Shown here one piece after another: positions 53,267-61,303 of a stretch of DNA of 64,000 nt. A program made the position numbers and the translations under genes. The notes under the pieces are model-generated. The model saw nothing but the letters and a program-made list of their open reading frames with translations, was not told where the DNA came from and made no database searches. The DNA is from Bog-473 sp963821755 (lineage in GTDB: Bacteria; Actinomycetota; Acidimicrobiia; Acidimicrobiales; RAAP-2), in NCBI GenBank assembly GCA_963821755.1, contig CAWGEX010000003.1:1178001-1242000 (forward strand). Direction: 5' to 3'. Each line of letters starts with the position of its first letter. Position 1 is the stretch's first letter.

Positions 53267-53810
53267 CGGCTTGGCGTTCCTGCCACCGGGCCCTGGTCAA
53301 TTCGGTGACGATCATCGTCTCCCCCCGCTCGGGATGAGTGGTCGTGAGGTAAGGCACCAGCCCCAGATGCTCCATGACCTTGCCCGAAGCCACATTCTCG
53401 GGCTCGTAGATGCTGACGATGCGGTCCAATTCCCCGCCGGTGAAGCCCCACTGCAGGGCCGCCGCCCCGGCCTCGGTGGCCAGGCCACGGCCCCGGTAGC
53501 GGCCCGACAGTCGCCATCCCACCTCGACCGCCGGCAAGACCTCGGGCAGAAAGTGCGGGACGGCCAGGCCGGCCCAACCGATCATCGCTCCGCTCTGGCG
53601 ATCGATCAGGGCTTCGATGCCGAAGCCGTCGGTTTCGTACCGCTCGATGGTCCGAACGAGAAACCCGGTCGTCTGCTCCATGCTCATCCCGCCGCGCAGC
53701 GGGTACCACCAGAACGACTCCTCGGCGTGGAGGACGGCCAACACGGCCAGGTCCTCATGGACGAAGGGCCGCAGGATCAGCCGATCTGTGGTGAGGACGG
53801 GAATGCTCAT
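53259..53810 (-). CDS. GNAT family N-acetyltransferase
   Basis: 183 residues, RimJ/RimL type: LTTDRLILRPFVHEDLAVLA at the N-terminus, VEVGWRLSGRYRGRGLATEA (acetyl-CoA loop, ~92-111) and SIYEPENVASGKVMEHLGLV (N-x-x-S with the typical ML-GL exit). Such enzymes acetylate small amines or ribosomal proteins. No strong ribosome site is seen before ATG 53810; it is 12 nt from the next minus-strand gene and probably co-transcribed with it. Confidence 0.85.
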   Translation of the reverse strand: MSIPVLTTDRLILRPFVHEDLAVLAVLHAEESFWWYPLRGGMSMEQTTGFLVRTIERYETDGFGIEALIDRQSGAMIGWAGLAVPHFLPEVLPAVEVGWRLSGRYRGRGLATEAGAAALQWGFTGGELDRIVSIYEPENVASGKVMEHLGLVPYLTTTHPERGETMIVTELTRARWQERQAGG

Positions 53811-53822
53811 AGAGGTCCGGGC

Positions 53823-54098
53823 TCAGTTCAGCGGAAGACCCGGCGCGTCCGCCAATGAAGGGTCACGACCCGGCCGGGCCGAGGCGGCGTAGAGCTGGTC
53901 CGGCCGGAAGGAGCGGACGGCGCGATCACCGGCGCGGCCACCCACGACCTCGACCCACTCCTCACCCGTCTCGGCGTTGGCGACATGAGCCACAAACGAC
54001 CAGGACGCCCCGCGCAGGCGCGTGCCGTCGACCTGCACCGGATCGCCCGGGCGCAACCCGGCCCACCTCGTACTGCGCTTGAGGTCAGCCGGGGGCAT
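53823..54098 (-). CDS. Small conserved-looking protein of unknown function
   Basis: 91 residues. RSTRWAGLRPGDPVQVDGTR and LRGASWSFVAHVANAETGEE, then WVEVVGGRAGDRAVRSFRPD, look like a compact beta-barrel (SH3-like) domain, with a proline-rich C-terminal tail. I recall similar small proteins in actinobacteria but no function. ATG 54098 lies within the end of the upstream ORF (14-nt overlap), a strong sign that both are translated. Confidence 0.65.
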   Translation of the reverse strand: MPPADLKRSTRWAGLRPGDPVQVDGTRLRGASWSFVAHVANAETGEEWVEVVGGRAGDRAVRSFRPDQLYAASARPGRDPSLADAPGLPLN

Positions 54099-54267
54099 AC
54101 CGCACCAACGGCCACGCCCGCGCTCGGCGGCTCATCTCGAGGGCGAAAGGGACGGCCACATCCGGTCCCACCGGGGTGGATCGGGCCGGGAGCTCGGCGC
54201 ACGCCGCCGTGGTCAGGGCGACCAAGAAGAGGGCGGCATCACCGGGGTGATCGAGAACATGATCCAT
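54085..54267 (-). CDS. Very small protein of unknown function
   Basis: 60 residues: a hydrophobic N-terminal half (GDAALFLVALTTAACAELPA) and a basic, aromatic C-terminal half (MSRRARAWPLVRYAPG). AGAGG lies 5-6 nt before ATG 54267. The 14-nt overlap with the next gene supports translational coupling. It could be a leader-type peptide or an under-annotated small protein; no domain is recognised. Confidence 0.45.
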   Translation of the reverse strand: MDHVLDHPGDAALFLVALTTAACAELPARSTPVGPDVAVPFALEMSRRARAWPLVRYAPG

Positions 54268-54314
54268 CGGGGCCTCTTTTTACCGCATGGGCCGGCGATG
54301 TCAGAACCTGGTCC

Positions 54315-54320
54315 TATCCT
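54315..54320 (+). promoter_or_regulatory. Putative -10 box (TATCCT)
   Basis: TATCCT 6 nt before GTG 54327. Placing the transcript start at the GTG fits the leaderless pattern elsewhere in the window. Confidence 0.5.
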
Positions 54321-54326
54321 GGGCCG

Positions 54327-55100
54327 GTGGCGTTGACTCTTCCCCGGACCCTGACGCCATCGAAGGTGGCGGCGTTCACCAACTGCCCGCTGGCCTTCCA
54401 GTTCTCGGTGATCGAGCATCGGCCCGAACCGCCATCGCCCCACGCCGTCAAGGGCACCCTGGTCCACGCCGCCCTCGAGGGACTCTTCTGGAATCACCAG
54501 GGTGCCGGGCGCACGGAGGCCGTCGCGTTCGATGAGCTCGAACGGGCCTGGGCCGATCTGCAGTCAGACCCCGAGTTCATGGAGTTGGCCCTCCCGAGGG
54601 ACGAGGCCGCCGCCTTCTTGGCCGACGCCCGGGTCCTCGTGGCCAACTACTTCCGGTTGGAGGACCCGACCACGGTGCGGGCGATCGGCGTGGAGCTCGG
54701 GGTCGAGATCGAGCAGGACGGCCTGCGGCTCCGGGGCATCATCGACCGGCTCGATATGGCGCCCGATGGCGCCTTGACCGTCGTGGACTACAAGACCGGG
54801 GCCGCTCCTTCCGATCGCTACGCGGAGGGCAGGATGGTCGGCGTCCAGACCTACGCCCTCCTCTGCGAGAAGCTCCTGGGGCGGATCCCGGTCGAGGTTC
54901 GACTCTTCCACCTGCGCGACCCCATGGTCCTGTCGGCGGCCGCCACGCCCCAGACGCTGCGCGGACAGGAACGACGGACGGCGGCGGTGTGGGGCGCGAT
55001 CGAGCGGGCGTGTGCCGATGACGACTTTCGTCCCCGGACCGGACCCCTGTGCAACTTCTGCCACTTCAAGCCCGTGTGCCCCGCCTTCGGAGCGGCATGA
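54327..55100 (+). CDS. PD-(D/E)XK nuclease with Fe-S cluster motif (RecB/Cas4/AddB-like)
   Basis: 257 residues. Nuclease core: H47 in KGTLVHAALEGL, D140 in GIIDRLDM, and VVDYKTG with D154 and K156. C20 in FTNCPLAF plus C242, C245 and C251 in CNFCHFKPVC give the one-plus-three Cys pattern that binds a 4Fe-4S cluster in Cas4, AddB and related 5'-3' exonucleases. There is no helicase domain, cas gene or CRISPR array nearby. A leaderless-type start (TATCCT at 6 nt). The PAP2 gene overlaps its stop by 4 nt. Confidence 0.85.
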   Translation: MALTLPRTLTPSKVAAFTNCPLAFQFSVIEHRPEPPSPHAVKGTLVHAALEGLFWNHQGAGRTEAVAFDELERAWADLQSDPEFMELALPRDEAAAFLADARVLVANYFRLEDPTTVRAIGVELGVEIEQDGLRLRGIIDRLDMAPDGALTVVDYKTGAAPSDRYAEGRMVGVQTYALLCEKLLGRIPVEVRLFHLRDPMVLSAAATPQTLRGQERRTAAVWGAIERACADDDFRPRTGPLCNFCHFKPVCPAFGAA

Positions 55101-55687
55101 GCCCGAGCTCGTTCGACGAGAAGGTCGATGCGGCCCTTGCCCCCCTGCGCGGTCGGCCCGCCATCGATCGTGCCGCCTCGGTGGTCTCCAACCTGGCCGA
55201 TTACGGATTCGTCTGGGTGGTGCTGACCGGCCTCAAGGGTCGCCGTTCGGGTCCGACACGGCGCCGAGCGGTGGTCGCCCTGGGGGCGGCCGGAATCTCC
55301 TCGCTTCTGGTCAGCCGGGCGGCCAAGGCGGCGGTGGAGCGGCAGCGTCCCGAGGAGCAGCTGGAGGCGTTGGTGCGGACGCCCAGCAGCAGCAGTTTCC
55401 CGAGTGGTCACACCCTGGCGGCATTCTGCACCGCCTTCGTCCTCCCCGAGACCAGCGCCGGGACGGTGGCCTGTGTGAGCTTTGCCGCGGCCGTGGCGGC
55501 CAGTCGGGTCCACCTGCGGGCGCACCACGCCACCGACGTCCTCGGTGGGGCCGCCATCGGCTCGGTACTGGGCCTGGGGTTGCGGCCGGTGGTCAACCTG
55601 GTCACGCCCGGATCGGACCGGGCACGCCTGTCACGGCGGGCTCGGCGGCCCGGCCGGGGAATGGGATCGCAGGAATTCCGGTTGTAG
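55097..55687 (+). CDS. PAP2 superfamily membrane phosphatase
   Basis: 196 residues. All three PAP2 motifs are present: KAAVERQRP, SFPSGHTL and SRVHLRAHHATD, giving a phosphatase/phosphotransferase on lipid or polyprenyl phosphates. Hydrophobic segments around ~65-85, ~105-130 and ~140-180 place it in the membrane. ATG 55097 overlaps the nuclease stop, so the pair is co-translated though no functional link is known. A basic tail follows. Confidence 0.85.
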   Translation: MSPSSFDEKVDAALAPLRGRPAIDRAASVVSNLADYGFVWVVLTGLKGRRSGPTRRRAVVALGAAGISSLLVSRAAKAAVERQRPEEQLEALVRTPSSSSFPSGHTLAAFCTAFVLPETSAGTVACVSFAAAVAASRVHLRAHHATDVLGGAAIGSVLGLGLRPVVNLVTPGSDRARLSRRARRPGRGMGSQEFRL

Positions 55688-55692
55688 CTGGT

Positions 55693-56292
55693 ATGAAGCC
55701 ATTCGCCGTCACCTGGGACTACCGCTGTCCCTTTGCCCGCAACGCCCACGAGCACATCTTGGCCGGGTTGGCCGATGGGGCCGAGTGGGACGTCTCGTTC
55801 CTGCCCTTCTCACTGACCCAGGCGCACGTGCCCGAAGGCGGCATCCCGGCCTGGGACGACCCCGCCAAGGCGCCTGATCTCATGGCGCTGGCCGCCGGTG
55901 TGGTCGTGCGCGACGAGTACCCCGAGCAATTCGCCGCCGTGCACCACGCTCTGTTCGCGGTCCGCCACGACGAGGGGCTCGACCTGCGGGATCGGGGTGT
56001 CGTGGCCGGCGTGCTCGATGCGGCCGGTGTGCCTGCCGACAAGGTGCTGGCCCAGGTCGATTCGGGTCAACCGATTGACGAGATCGAGCGGGCCCACCTC
56101 CAGGCGGTGGGCGAGTGGAGCGTCTTCGGTGTGCCGACGTTCGTGGTCGACGGGCGTGCCGTGTTCGTGCGCTTGATGAGCCGGCCCGGCGATGACGCCG
56201 CCCTGGCCCGGCGGACCATCGAGGGGATCGTGCGGCTGATGGACGATCAGCCCGATCTCAACGAGTTCAAGTTCACGACCTTGTCGCGCTGA
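55693..56292 (+). CDS. DsbA family oxidoreductase/isomerase-like protein (CxxA)
   Basis: 199 residues. Thioredoxin fold with helical insertion: VTWDYRCPFARNAHEHILAG, then a C-terminal GVPTFVVDGRAVFVRLM cis-Pro segment. The active site reads C12-P-F-A15, so the second redox Cys is missing. This fits the 2-hydroxychromene-2-carboxylate isomerase/FrnE branch that uses a thiol cofactor, here probably mycothiol. There is no signal peptide, so it is cytoplasmic. Confidence 0.8.
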   Translation: MKPFAVTWDYRCPFARNAHEHILAGLADGAEWDVSFLPFSLTQAHVPEGGIPAWDDPAKAPDLMALAAGVVVRDEYPEQFAAVHHALFAVRHDEGLDLRDRGVVAGVLDAAGVPADKVLAQVDSGQPIDEIERAHLQAVGEWSVFGVPTFVVDGRAVFVRLMSRPGDDAALARRTIEGIVRLMDDQPDLNEFKFTTLSR

Positions 56293-56295
56293 ACA

Positions 56296-57219
56296 TCAGC
56301 TCGGCCGGGCGAGCTCACTGAGAACGGCCAAGGTCCGGTCACGTTCCTCCCGGTTCCCCGAGATGGAGGCCACGAAGTCGGTGGCGCCGGCGGCGGCCAA
56401 CCGCTCGATGGCGGTGACGACCGCGTCCTCGTCCCCGAGCAACGCGATGTCCGAGGGGCGTTCCGCGCCCTCCTTGTCGAGCATGGCCTTGTACGAGGGC
56501 AGGCCCGGGTAGATGGCGAAGGCCCGGTCGACCCACGCCGCGGCCGCCTCCGTGTCGGTCGTGACACACACCGGCAGCGACACCCCGATGCGGGGGGCGG
56601 GGCGTCCGGCTGCCTCGGCGGCGGCCCGAATGGTCGGGGCGATGTGCGACTCAATGGTCCGGGTACCGGTCATCCAGGTGACCGTGCCGTCGGCCACGGT
56701 GCCGGCGAGCTTGAGCATGGCGCTCCCCAGGGCCGCCACCAGGACGGGCGGTGCGCTGACGTCGGGCACGTCGAGCGGGGCGAAGGCGTTGGTGGAGACC
56801 CGCTCGCCGGTCACGTTGACGGTCTCGCCGTTGAGCAGGGGCATCAACGCGGCCAGGTACTCCCTCATGTAGCGGACCGGCTTGTCGAAGCTGATCCCCC
56901 ACACGCCCTCGACGACGACCTGATGGGAGAGGCCGATGCCCAGAATGAGGCGGTTGGCGGTGGCGGACTGCACGGTGAGGGCTTGCTGGGCCAGCATCAT
57001 CGGATGGCGCGGGTAGACGGGGACCACGCCGGTCCCGAGGCCAATACCGGGGACCTGCGCCCCGATGGTCGCCAGCAGGGTCAGTGCGTCGTGCCCGAAG
57101 ATCTGGGCGGCGAAGGCGTGGTCGAATCCGGCCGCGGCCAAGCGTTTGACTTGGGCCACCGCGTCGGGCACCGATTGGTCGACGTCAATCATGCTTCCGA
57201 TTCGAAGGGGCTTGGCCAT
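56296..57219 (-). CDS. LLM class F420-dependent oxidoreductase (TIGR03564-like)
   Basis: 307 residues. LRIGSMIDVDQSVPDAVAQV opening, AAQIFGHDALTLLATIGAQV and ANRLILGIGLSHQVVVEGVW (typical gated TIM-barrel block) indicate the F420 subgroup. The late TDTEAAAAWVDRAFAIYPGL segment belongs to the insert of this family. GAGGAGACC precedes ATG 57219. The 5' region is divergent from purK with about 67 nt between starts. Confidence 0.85.
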   Translation of the reverse strand: MAKPLRIGSMIDVDQSVPDAVAQVKRLAAAGFDHAFAAQIFGHDALTLLATIGAQVPGIGLGTGVVPVYPRHPMMLAQQALTVQSATANRLILGIGLSHQVVVEGVWGISFDKPVRYMREYLAALMPLLNGETVNVTGERVSTNAFAPLDVPDVSAPPVLVAALGSAMLKLAGTVADGTVTWMTGTRTIESHIAPTIRAAAEAAGRPAPRIGVSLPVCVTTDTEAAAAWVDRAFAIYPGLPSYKAMLDKEGAERPSDIALLGDEDAVVTAIERLAAAGATDFVASISGNREERDRTLAVLSELARPS

Positions 57220-57286
57220 GATCTGCGGTCTCCTCGCCTAGTGTGCCGGAGGTGCCCGGCCCACTGCTCCCGCTGAGGCTAGCGAT

Positions 57287-58477
57287 CTGAAGACCCATCA
57301 CGTCGGGGTCGTGGGAGGAGGGCAGCTGGCCCGGATGGCCGGCGAGGCCGCCAGTGCCCTCGGACTCTCCATGGTGGTGCTGGCCGAGCACCCCGACGAT
57401 GCCGCCTGCGACGTAGCCGCCGAGGTGGTGATCGGGTCGCCACTGGTCGAGTCCGAGCTGCGTGCCCTGGCGGCGCGCTGCGAGGTGATGACCTTCGACC
57501 ACGAGCAAGTCGACCTGTCGCTCTTGCGGACCCTGGTCGCCGAAGGCGTCGTCGTACGACCCGGGGTGGCCACCTTGGAGGTGGCGGTGGACAAGGCGCA
57601 TATGCGCCGGGTCCTGCTGGCGGCGGACATTCCGGTGCCGGCCCACATCGTGGTTGACCTGGAGGAGGCCGGCCCCCGGATCCGGGCCGTCGAGGCGATC
57701 GGGGCCTTCGCCGCGGACCACGGGTGGCCGGTCGTCCTCAAGGCCGTCCGCGGCGGCTACGACGGCAAGGGCGTGTGGCCGGTCAACGAGCTGGCCGCCG
57801 CGGCAGAGGTGGTGGACCACCTGAGTGGGTCGGTGTTGGTCGAGGAGATGGTGCCGTTGCGCGCCGAGTTGGCCGTCATGGTGGCCCGGCGCCCGTCGGG
57901 GGAGGCGGTGGCGTGGCCGGCGGTTGAAACGGCTCAGGTCGGCGGGGTGTGCCGGGAGGTCCTCGTCCCGGGCCGGCTCCCGCCCGAACTCATGGCGGAA
58001 GCGGTCACCCTGGGGCAGCGGGTGGCCGGGATCGTCCAGGCCGTGGGGGTGCTGGCCGTGGAGCTCTTCTGGTCCACCGATGGCCGGTTGCTGGTGAACG
58101 AGATCGCGGCCCGGCCCCACAATTCGGGTCATTGGACCATCGAAGGCGCCGTCACCTCGCAGTTCGAGAACCACCTGCGCTCCGTCCTGGACCTGCCGCT
58201 CGGAACCACGGCGCTCCAGCATTCCCGGGTGGCCAGCGTCAATATCTTCGGCGGCACGGCCGGGGAAGACCCGGTCGCGCTGCTCCCCGGGGGCCTGGCC
58301 GTTGCGGGCGCCCACGTCCACCTCTATGGCAAAGAGGGCCGGCCAGGACGCAAACTGGGACACGTGACGGTCTGTGGAGATGACGCCATCGACGTGCGGA
58401 GCCGGGCCTGGGCGGCGGCCCTGGCCATGGGGACGCCCCGGCCCGACGGCCTCGACCTTCCCACGGGGTCTGCCTAG
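57287..58477 (+). CDS. purK: 5-(carboxyamino)imidazole ribonucleotide synthase
   Basis: 396 residues if started at CTG 57287. ATP-grasp enzyme of purine synthesis: AIR + ATP + bicarbonate to N5-CAIR. Motifs: VGVVGGGQLARMAGEAA (first strand and loop), TFDHEQVDL, VVLKAVRGGYDGKGVW and NEIAARPHNSGHWTIEGAVT. No ATG, GTG or TTG is in frame between the upstream stop at 57239 and GTG 57311, and starting at 57311 would cut the first strand, so CTG is the likely start. It is 1 nt overlapped with purE. Confidence 0.85.
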   Translation: MKTHHVGVVGGGQLARMAGEAASALGLSMVVLAEHPDDAACDVAAEVVIGSPLVESELRALAARCEVMTFDHEQVDLSLLRTLVAEGVVVRPGVATLEVAVDKAHMRRVLLAADIPVPAHIVVDLEEAGPRIRAVEAIGAFAADHGWPVVLKAVRGGYDGKGVWPVNELAAAAEVVDHLSGSVLVEEMVPLRAELAVMVARRPSGEAVAWPAVETAQVGGVCREVLVPGRLPPELMAEAVTLGQRVAGIVQAVGVLAVELFWSTDGRLLVNEIAARPHNSGHWTIEGAVTSQFENHLRSVLDLPLGTTALQHSRVASVNIFGGTAGEDPVALLPGGLAVAGAHVHLYGKEGRPGRKLGHVTVCGDDAIDVRSRAWAAALAMGTPRPDGLDLPTGSA

Positions 58478-59040
58478 TGGCCGCCGCTTCGGGGCCGAGG
58501 GGCGGAGCGGGGGCGCCGGAGGGGGCGCCGGTGGTGGCCGTGGTCATGGGGAGTGCGTCCGACCTGGCCGTCATGCAGGGGGCGGCGGACGTGCTGGCCG
58601 AGTTCGGCCTCCCCCATGAGGTCCGGGTGGTCTCGGCCCATCGCACGCCCGACGACATGCTGGCCTTCGGCCACGGTGCCGCCGGGAGCGGGCTCAAGGT
58701 GATCATCGCCGGGGCGGGCGGCGCCGCCCACCTGCCGGGGATGCTGGCCGCCGTCACCCCCCTGCCGGTGATCGGCGTGCCGGTGGCGTTGTCACAGTTG
58801 GACGGCCTGGACTCGCTGCTCTCGATAGTCCAGATGCCGCGGGGCGTGCCCGTGGCCACGGTGGCCGTCAACGGCGCCCGCAATGCCGGCCTCCTCGCCG
58901 TCCGTATCCTGGCCGTCGATGACGACAAGCTCACCGCCGCCATGGTGGAGTTCCAAACGGGCCTGGCCGACACGGCCCGGGCCCAGGATGCCGACGTGGC
59001 CGTGAGCCGACGGGGGGACGGGGGGAAACGAGGGGCATGA
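58477..59040 (+). CDS. purE: N5-carboxyaminoimidazole ribonucleotide mutase
   Basis: 187 residues. It converts N5-CAIR to CAIR, the step after PurK. VVMGSASDLAVMQGAADVLA (~23-42), VVSAHRTPDDMLAF and AGAGGAAHLPGMLAA carry the invariant residues (GSxSD, SAHRTP, GG-AAHLPG). GTG 58477 shares its first base with the purK stop (TAGTG). An N-terminal extension of ~20 Gly/Ala-rich residues is unusual for PurE. Confidence 0.9.
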   Translation: MAAASGPRGGAGAPEGAPVVAVVMGSASDLAVMQGAADVLAEFGLPHEVRVVSAHRTPDDMLAFGHGAAGSGLKVIIAGAGGAAHLPGMLAAVTPLPVIGVPVALSQLDGLDSLLSIVQMPRGVPVATVAVNGARNAGLLAVRILAVDDDKLTAAMVEFQTGLADTARAQDADVAVSRRGDGGKRGA

Positions 59041-59882
59041 GTGATCCCACGCTGGCCCAACGGCTCGGGTACCCGGCCGACGCCAGGCTGGTCATCATCA
59101 ACGCCGACGACCTGGGATCGTGCCACTCGGCCAACGTCGGCGTCTTCGAATGCCTGCACACCGGGACCGTCACCAGCGCCACCCTGATGGTGCCGTGTCC
59201 GTGGGCCCGGGAAGCGTCGAGCCGGTATCGAGGCGAGGACGTCGGCGTGCACCTCACCTTGAACGCCGAGTACGAGCTCTACCGTTGGGGTCCCATCACC
59301 ATCGCCCCGTCGTTGCTGGGCGGCGACGGGGGGTTTCCTCGCACCATCGAGGACGTGTGGGACCACGCCGATCTCGACGAGGTGCGGCGCGAGTGCCGAG
59401 CCCAGATCGAGCGGGCCATCCTCTGGGGCTTCGACGTGAGCCATCTCGACTCCCACATGGGCACCCTGCAACTCCGCCCTGAATTCTTCGACATCTACCT
59501 CGACATGGCCATCGAATTCGGGCTGCCCCTGCGCATGGTCGGTCCGGGCATGGAACGCTTCCTCGGCTTCCCCGCCCGCGCCGTGGCCGCCGAGGCGGGA
59601 GCGGTCTTCACCGACCACATGCGGCTGATTCCCGGAGTCGGCTCGCGCGACTTGTTCAAGAAGGACCTGGCCACCCTGCGACCGGGGGTGACCGAACTCC
59701 ACCTGCACCCCGCCGTCGACAGCGCCGAGCTGCGGTCCCTGGCCACCGACGACTGGGAGGCCCGGGTCGACGATTACCGGATGATCTGCACCGAAGACTG
59801 GGTCCGCCAGGCGCTGGACGCGGCCGGAGCGACCCTCATCGGATTCCGTCCCCTGCGGGAACTGGCTCGTTTCGGAGGCTGA
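59037..59882 (+). CDS. ChbG/YdjC family carbohydrate deacetylase
   Basis: 281 residues. Family motifs: LVIINADDLGSCHSANVG (metal Asp-Asp near ~24), VGVHLTLNAEYEL (~73) and VSHLDSHMGTLQLRPEF (~133, HxDxH metal site). These proteins deacetylate N-acetylated sugars such as diacetylchitobiose. ATG 59037 overlaps the purE stop by 4 nt, so it shares the transcript with purine genes though no shared pathway is known. Confidence 0.85.
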   Translation: MSDPTLAQRLGYPADARLVIINADDLGSCHSANVGVFECLHTGTVTSATLMVPCPWAREASSRYRGEDVGVHLTLNAEYELYRWGPITIAPSLLGGDGGFPRTIEDVWDHADLDEVRRECRAQIERAILWGFDVSHLDSHMGTLQLRPEFFDIYLDMAIEFGLPLRMVGPGMERFLGFPARAVAAEAGAVFTDHMRLIPGVGSRDLFKKDLATLRPGVTELHLHPAVDSAELRSLATDDWEARVDDYRMICTEDWVRQALDAAGATLIGFRPLRELARFGG

Positions 59883-59885
59883 CCG

Positions 59886-60269
59886 GTGCCGGCAACGACG
59901 CTGCGGGGTGTCACGTTGTTCACGAAGTCACGGCGCAAGGGTGACGACGCCTTCGATATCTCCATCTCGCCCAACGGGATTGAGATCCTTCGTCCCGACG
60001 AAGAGGCGCGACTGCTGGAATGGGGTCGGGTGTCCACCTGGGAGATCGAGCAGCGCACAGACAGTGTCCTGCTCATTCTGCGTGGCGGTGGCTCGGTGAC
60101 TCCCCTCCTGATCCCCGGGTGGAAGGTTGACGACCTCGATCAGCTCCTGTGCGCCATGACGGCACATCTGGCTCCACCGGTCGACCTTCCGGTGGATGCG
60201 CCGGAGTCGGAGCGAGAGCCCGGGGTGGAGCCGGCCCGCCTCGAGGGTGAGGCGGAGGACGACGTCTGA
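59886..60269 (+). CDS. Protein of unknown function
   Basis: 127 residues from GTG 59886, three nt after the deacetylase stop. A strand-rich N-terminal ~90 residues (GVTLFTKSRRKGDDAFDISI, RVSTWEIEQRTDSVLLILRG, SVTPLLIPGW) resemble a PH-like or small beta domain, followed by an acidic Pro/Glu-rich tail. No family is recognised. It looks translated with its neighbours by spacing and codon use. Confidence 0.6.
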   Translation: MPATTLRGVTLFTKSRRKGDDAFDISISPNGIEILRPDEEARLLEWGRVSTWEIEQRTDSVLLILRGGGSVTPLLIPGWKVDDLDQLLCAMTAHLAPPVDLPVDAPESEREPGVEPARLEGEAEDDV

Positions 60270-60273
60270 GCCC

Positions 60274-60346
60274 GTGACCTCTGCCGTGACTCTGCCGTGA
60301 CATCTGCCGTGACCTCTGCACACTGACCTCTGCAGTGACCTCTGCG
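60274..60346 (+). repeat. 12-bp tandem repeat (GTGACCTCTGCC)
   Basis: Six copies: 60274-60285, 60286-60296 (one base short), 60297-60308, 60309-60320, ~60324-60334 and 60335-60346. They fill nearly all of the 93-nt gap between two convergent genes. Confidence 0.9.
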
Positions 60347-60362
60347 AGCGGGTCTGGTCGCC

Positions 60363-61226
60363 TTAGGTGGACCGCACCCCCGCGAACAGATCGTCTTCAC
60401 TGACGTCGGTCCCGCCGATGCGGCTCCGGGCCAGCCGGAACTGATCGACCGGGTGGATGTCACGCATGACCTCGGGCGGTAACCCGAACCAGAACGGCGA
60501 GTTCGGGTCGACCTGGGTGGCGTGCGCCTTCAGGGCTTTGCCGCGCACGTCGGCAAAACCGGCGATGTCGACCGTGGTCGTGGACGGCTCATCCCGGGTC
60601 AGGCGGGCCAGCCACTTCTCGTCGAAGGGGGATTTCAAGCCGAGCTCGATGAATTTGGCGTGGATCTGGCGGAACCGTTCAGCCGGCCAGACCGAGTAGT
60701 AGAGCTTCGACGGCGTGAACGGTGGACCAGCATCGGGGAAGCGGTCGGAGTCACCGGCCGCATCGAAGGCCACCAGGGAGATCTCGTGGACGCGGAGATG
60801 GTCGGGGTGCGGGTATTCGGACTGCTCGTCGGGATAGGTGAGGATGACCTGGGGGCGCTCCCGCCGGATGATGGCCACCAGCCGTCCGACCGCCTCGTCC
60901 AACGGAGCGCTGGCGAAGGAGTCGGGCCGCGCGTTCGCCTCGGAATCAGGCATGCCTGAGTCGCGGTAGCCCAGCATGATGGTGTCGTCGTAGCCAATGA
61001 TGTCGGTGGCCGCCTTGAGCTCGGCCATCCGGACCCGCCCGATGTCGGCCCGGACCTCGGGGGTGTCCATGGCCGGGTTGAGGATGTCCCCCTCCTCGCC
61101 TCCGGTGCAGCACACCAGCACCGTGTGCACGCCCTCGGCGTGGTAGCGGGCCACCGTGCTGGCCCCCTTGGAGGATTCATCGTCGGGATGGGCGTGCACG
61201 GAGAGCAGGCAGAGACGGTCAGGCAC
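60363..61226 (-). CDS. mca: Mycothiol S-conjugate amidase
   Basis: 287 residues. Zn amidase of the PIG-L fold: LSVHAHPDDESSKGASTVAR with the metal residues H13, D15 and D16, VLVCCTGGEEGDILNP, and YPHPDHLRVHEISL with the third His (~143). It cleaves mycothiol conjugates of electrophiles to mercapturic acids for export. Length and the GGEEGDILNP segment distinguish it from MshB fairly well. GTG 61226 is the chosen start. Confidence 0.85.
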   Translation of the reverse strand: MPDRLCLLSVHAHPDDESSKGASTVARYHAEGVHTVLVCCTGGEEGDILNPAMDTPEVRADIGRVRMAELKAATDIIGYDDTIMLGYRDSGMPDSEANARPDSFASAPLDEAVGRLVAIIRRERPQVILTYPDEQSEYPHPDHLRVHEISLVAFDAAGDSDRFPDAGPPFTPSKLYYSVWPAERFRQIHAKFIELGLKSPFDEKWLARLTRDEPSTTTVDIAGFADVRGKALKAHATQVDPNSPFWFGLPPEVMRDIHPVDQFRLARSRIGGTDVSEDDLFAGVRST

Positions 61227-61289
61227 GGCGCCGACCTTAGTGGCGCCGGGCCGGAGAGCGGCCGTTGCCCCTCGGCCACCGCTGGGCCT

Positions 61290-61295
61290 TATGCT
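61290..61295 (+). promoter_or_regulatory. Putative -10 box (TATGCT)
   Basis: TATGCT 8 nt before ATG 61304 of pspA, no ribosome-binding site. Confidence 0.45.
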
Positions 61296-61303
61296 CGGTA
61301 TCT

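Noticed and set aside
54327..55100. Cas4 of a CRISPR system
   Set aside because: The fold and Fe-S Cys pattern fit the wider PD-(D/E)XK group, but no array, cas1, cas2 or effector is visible.
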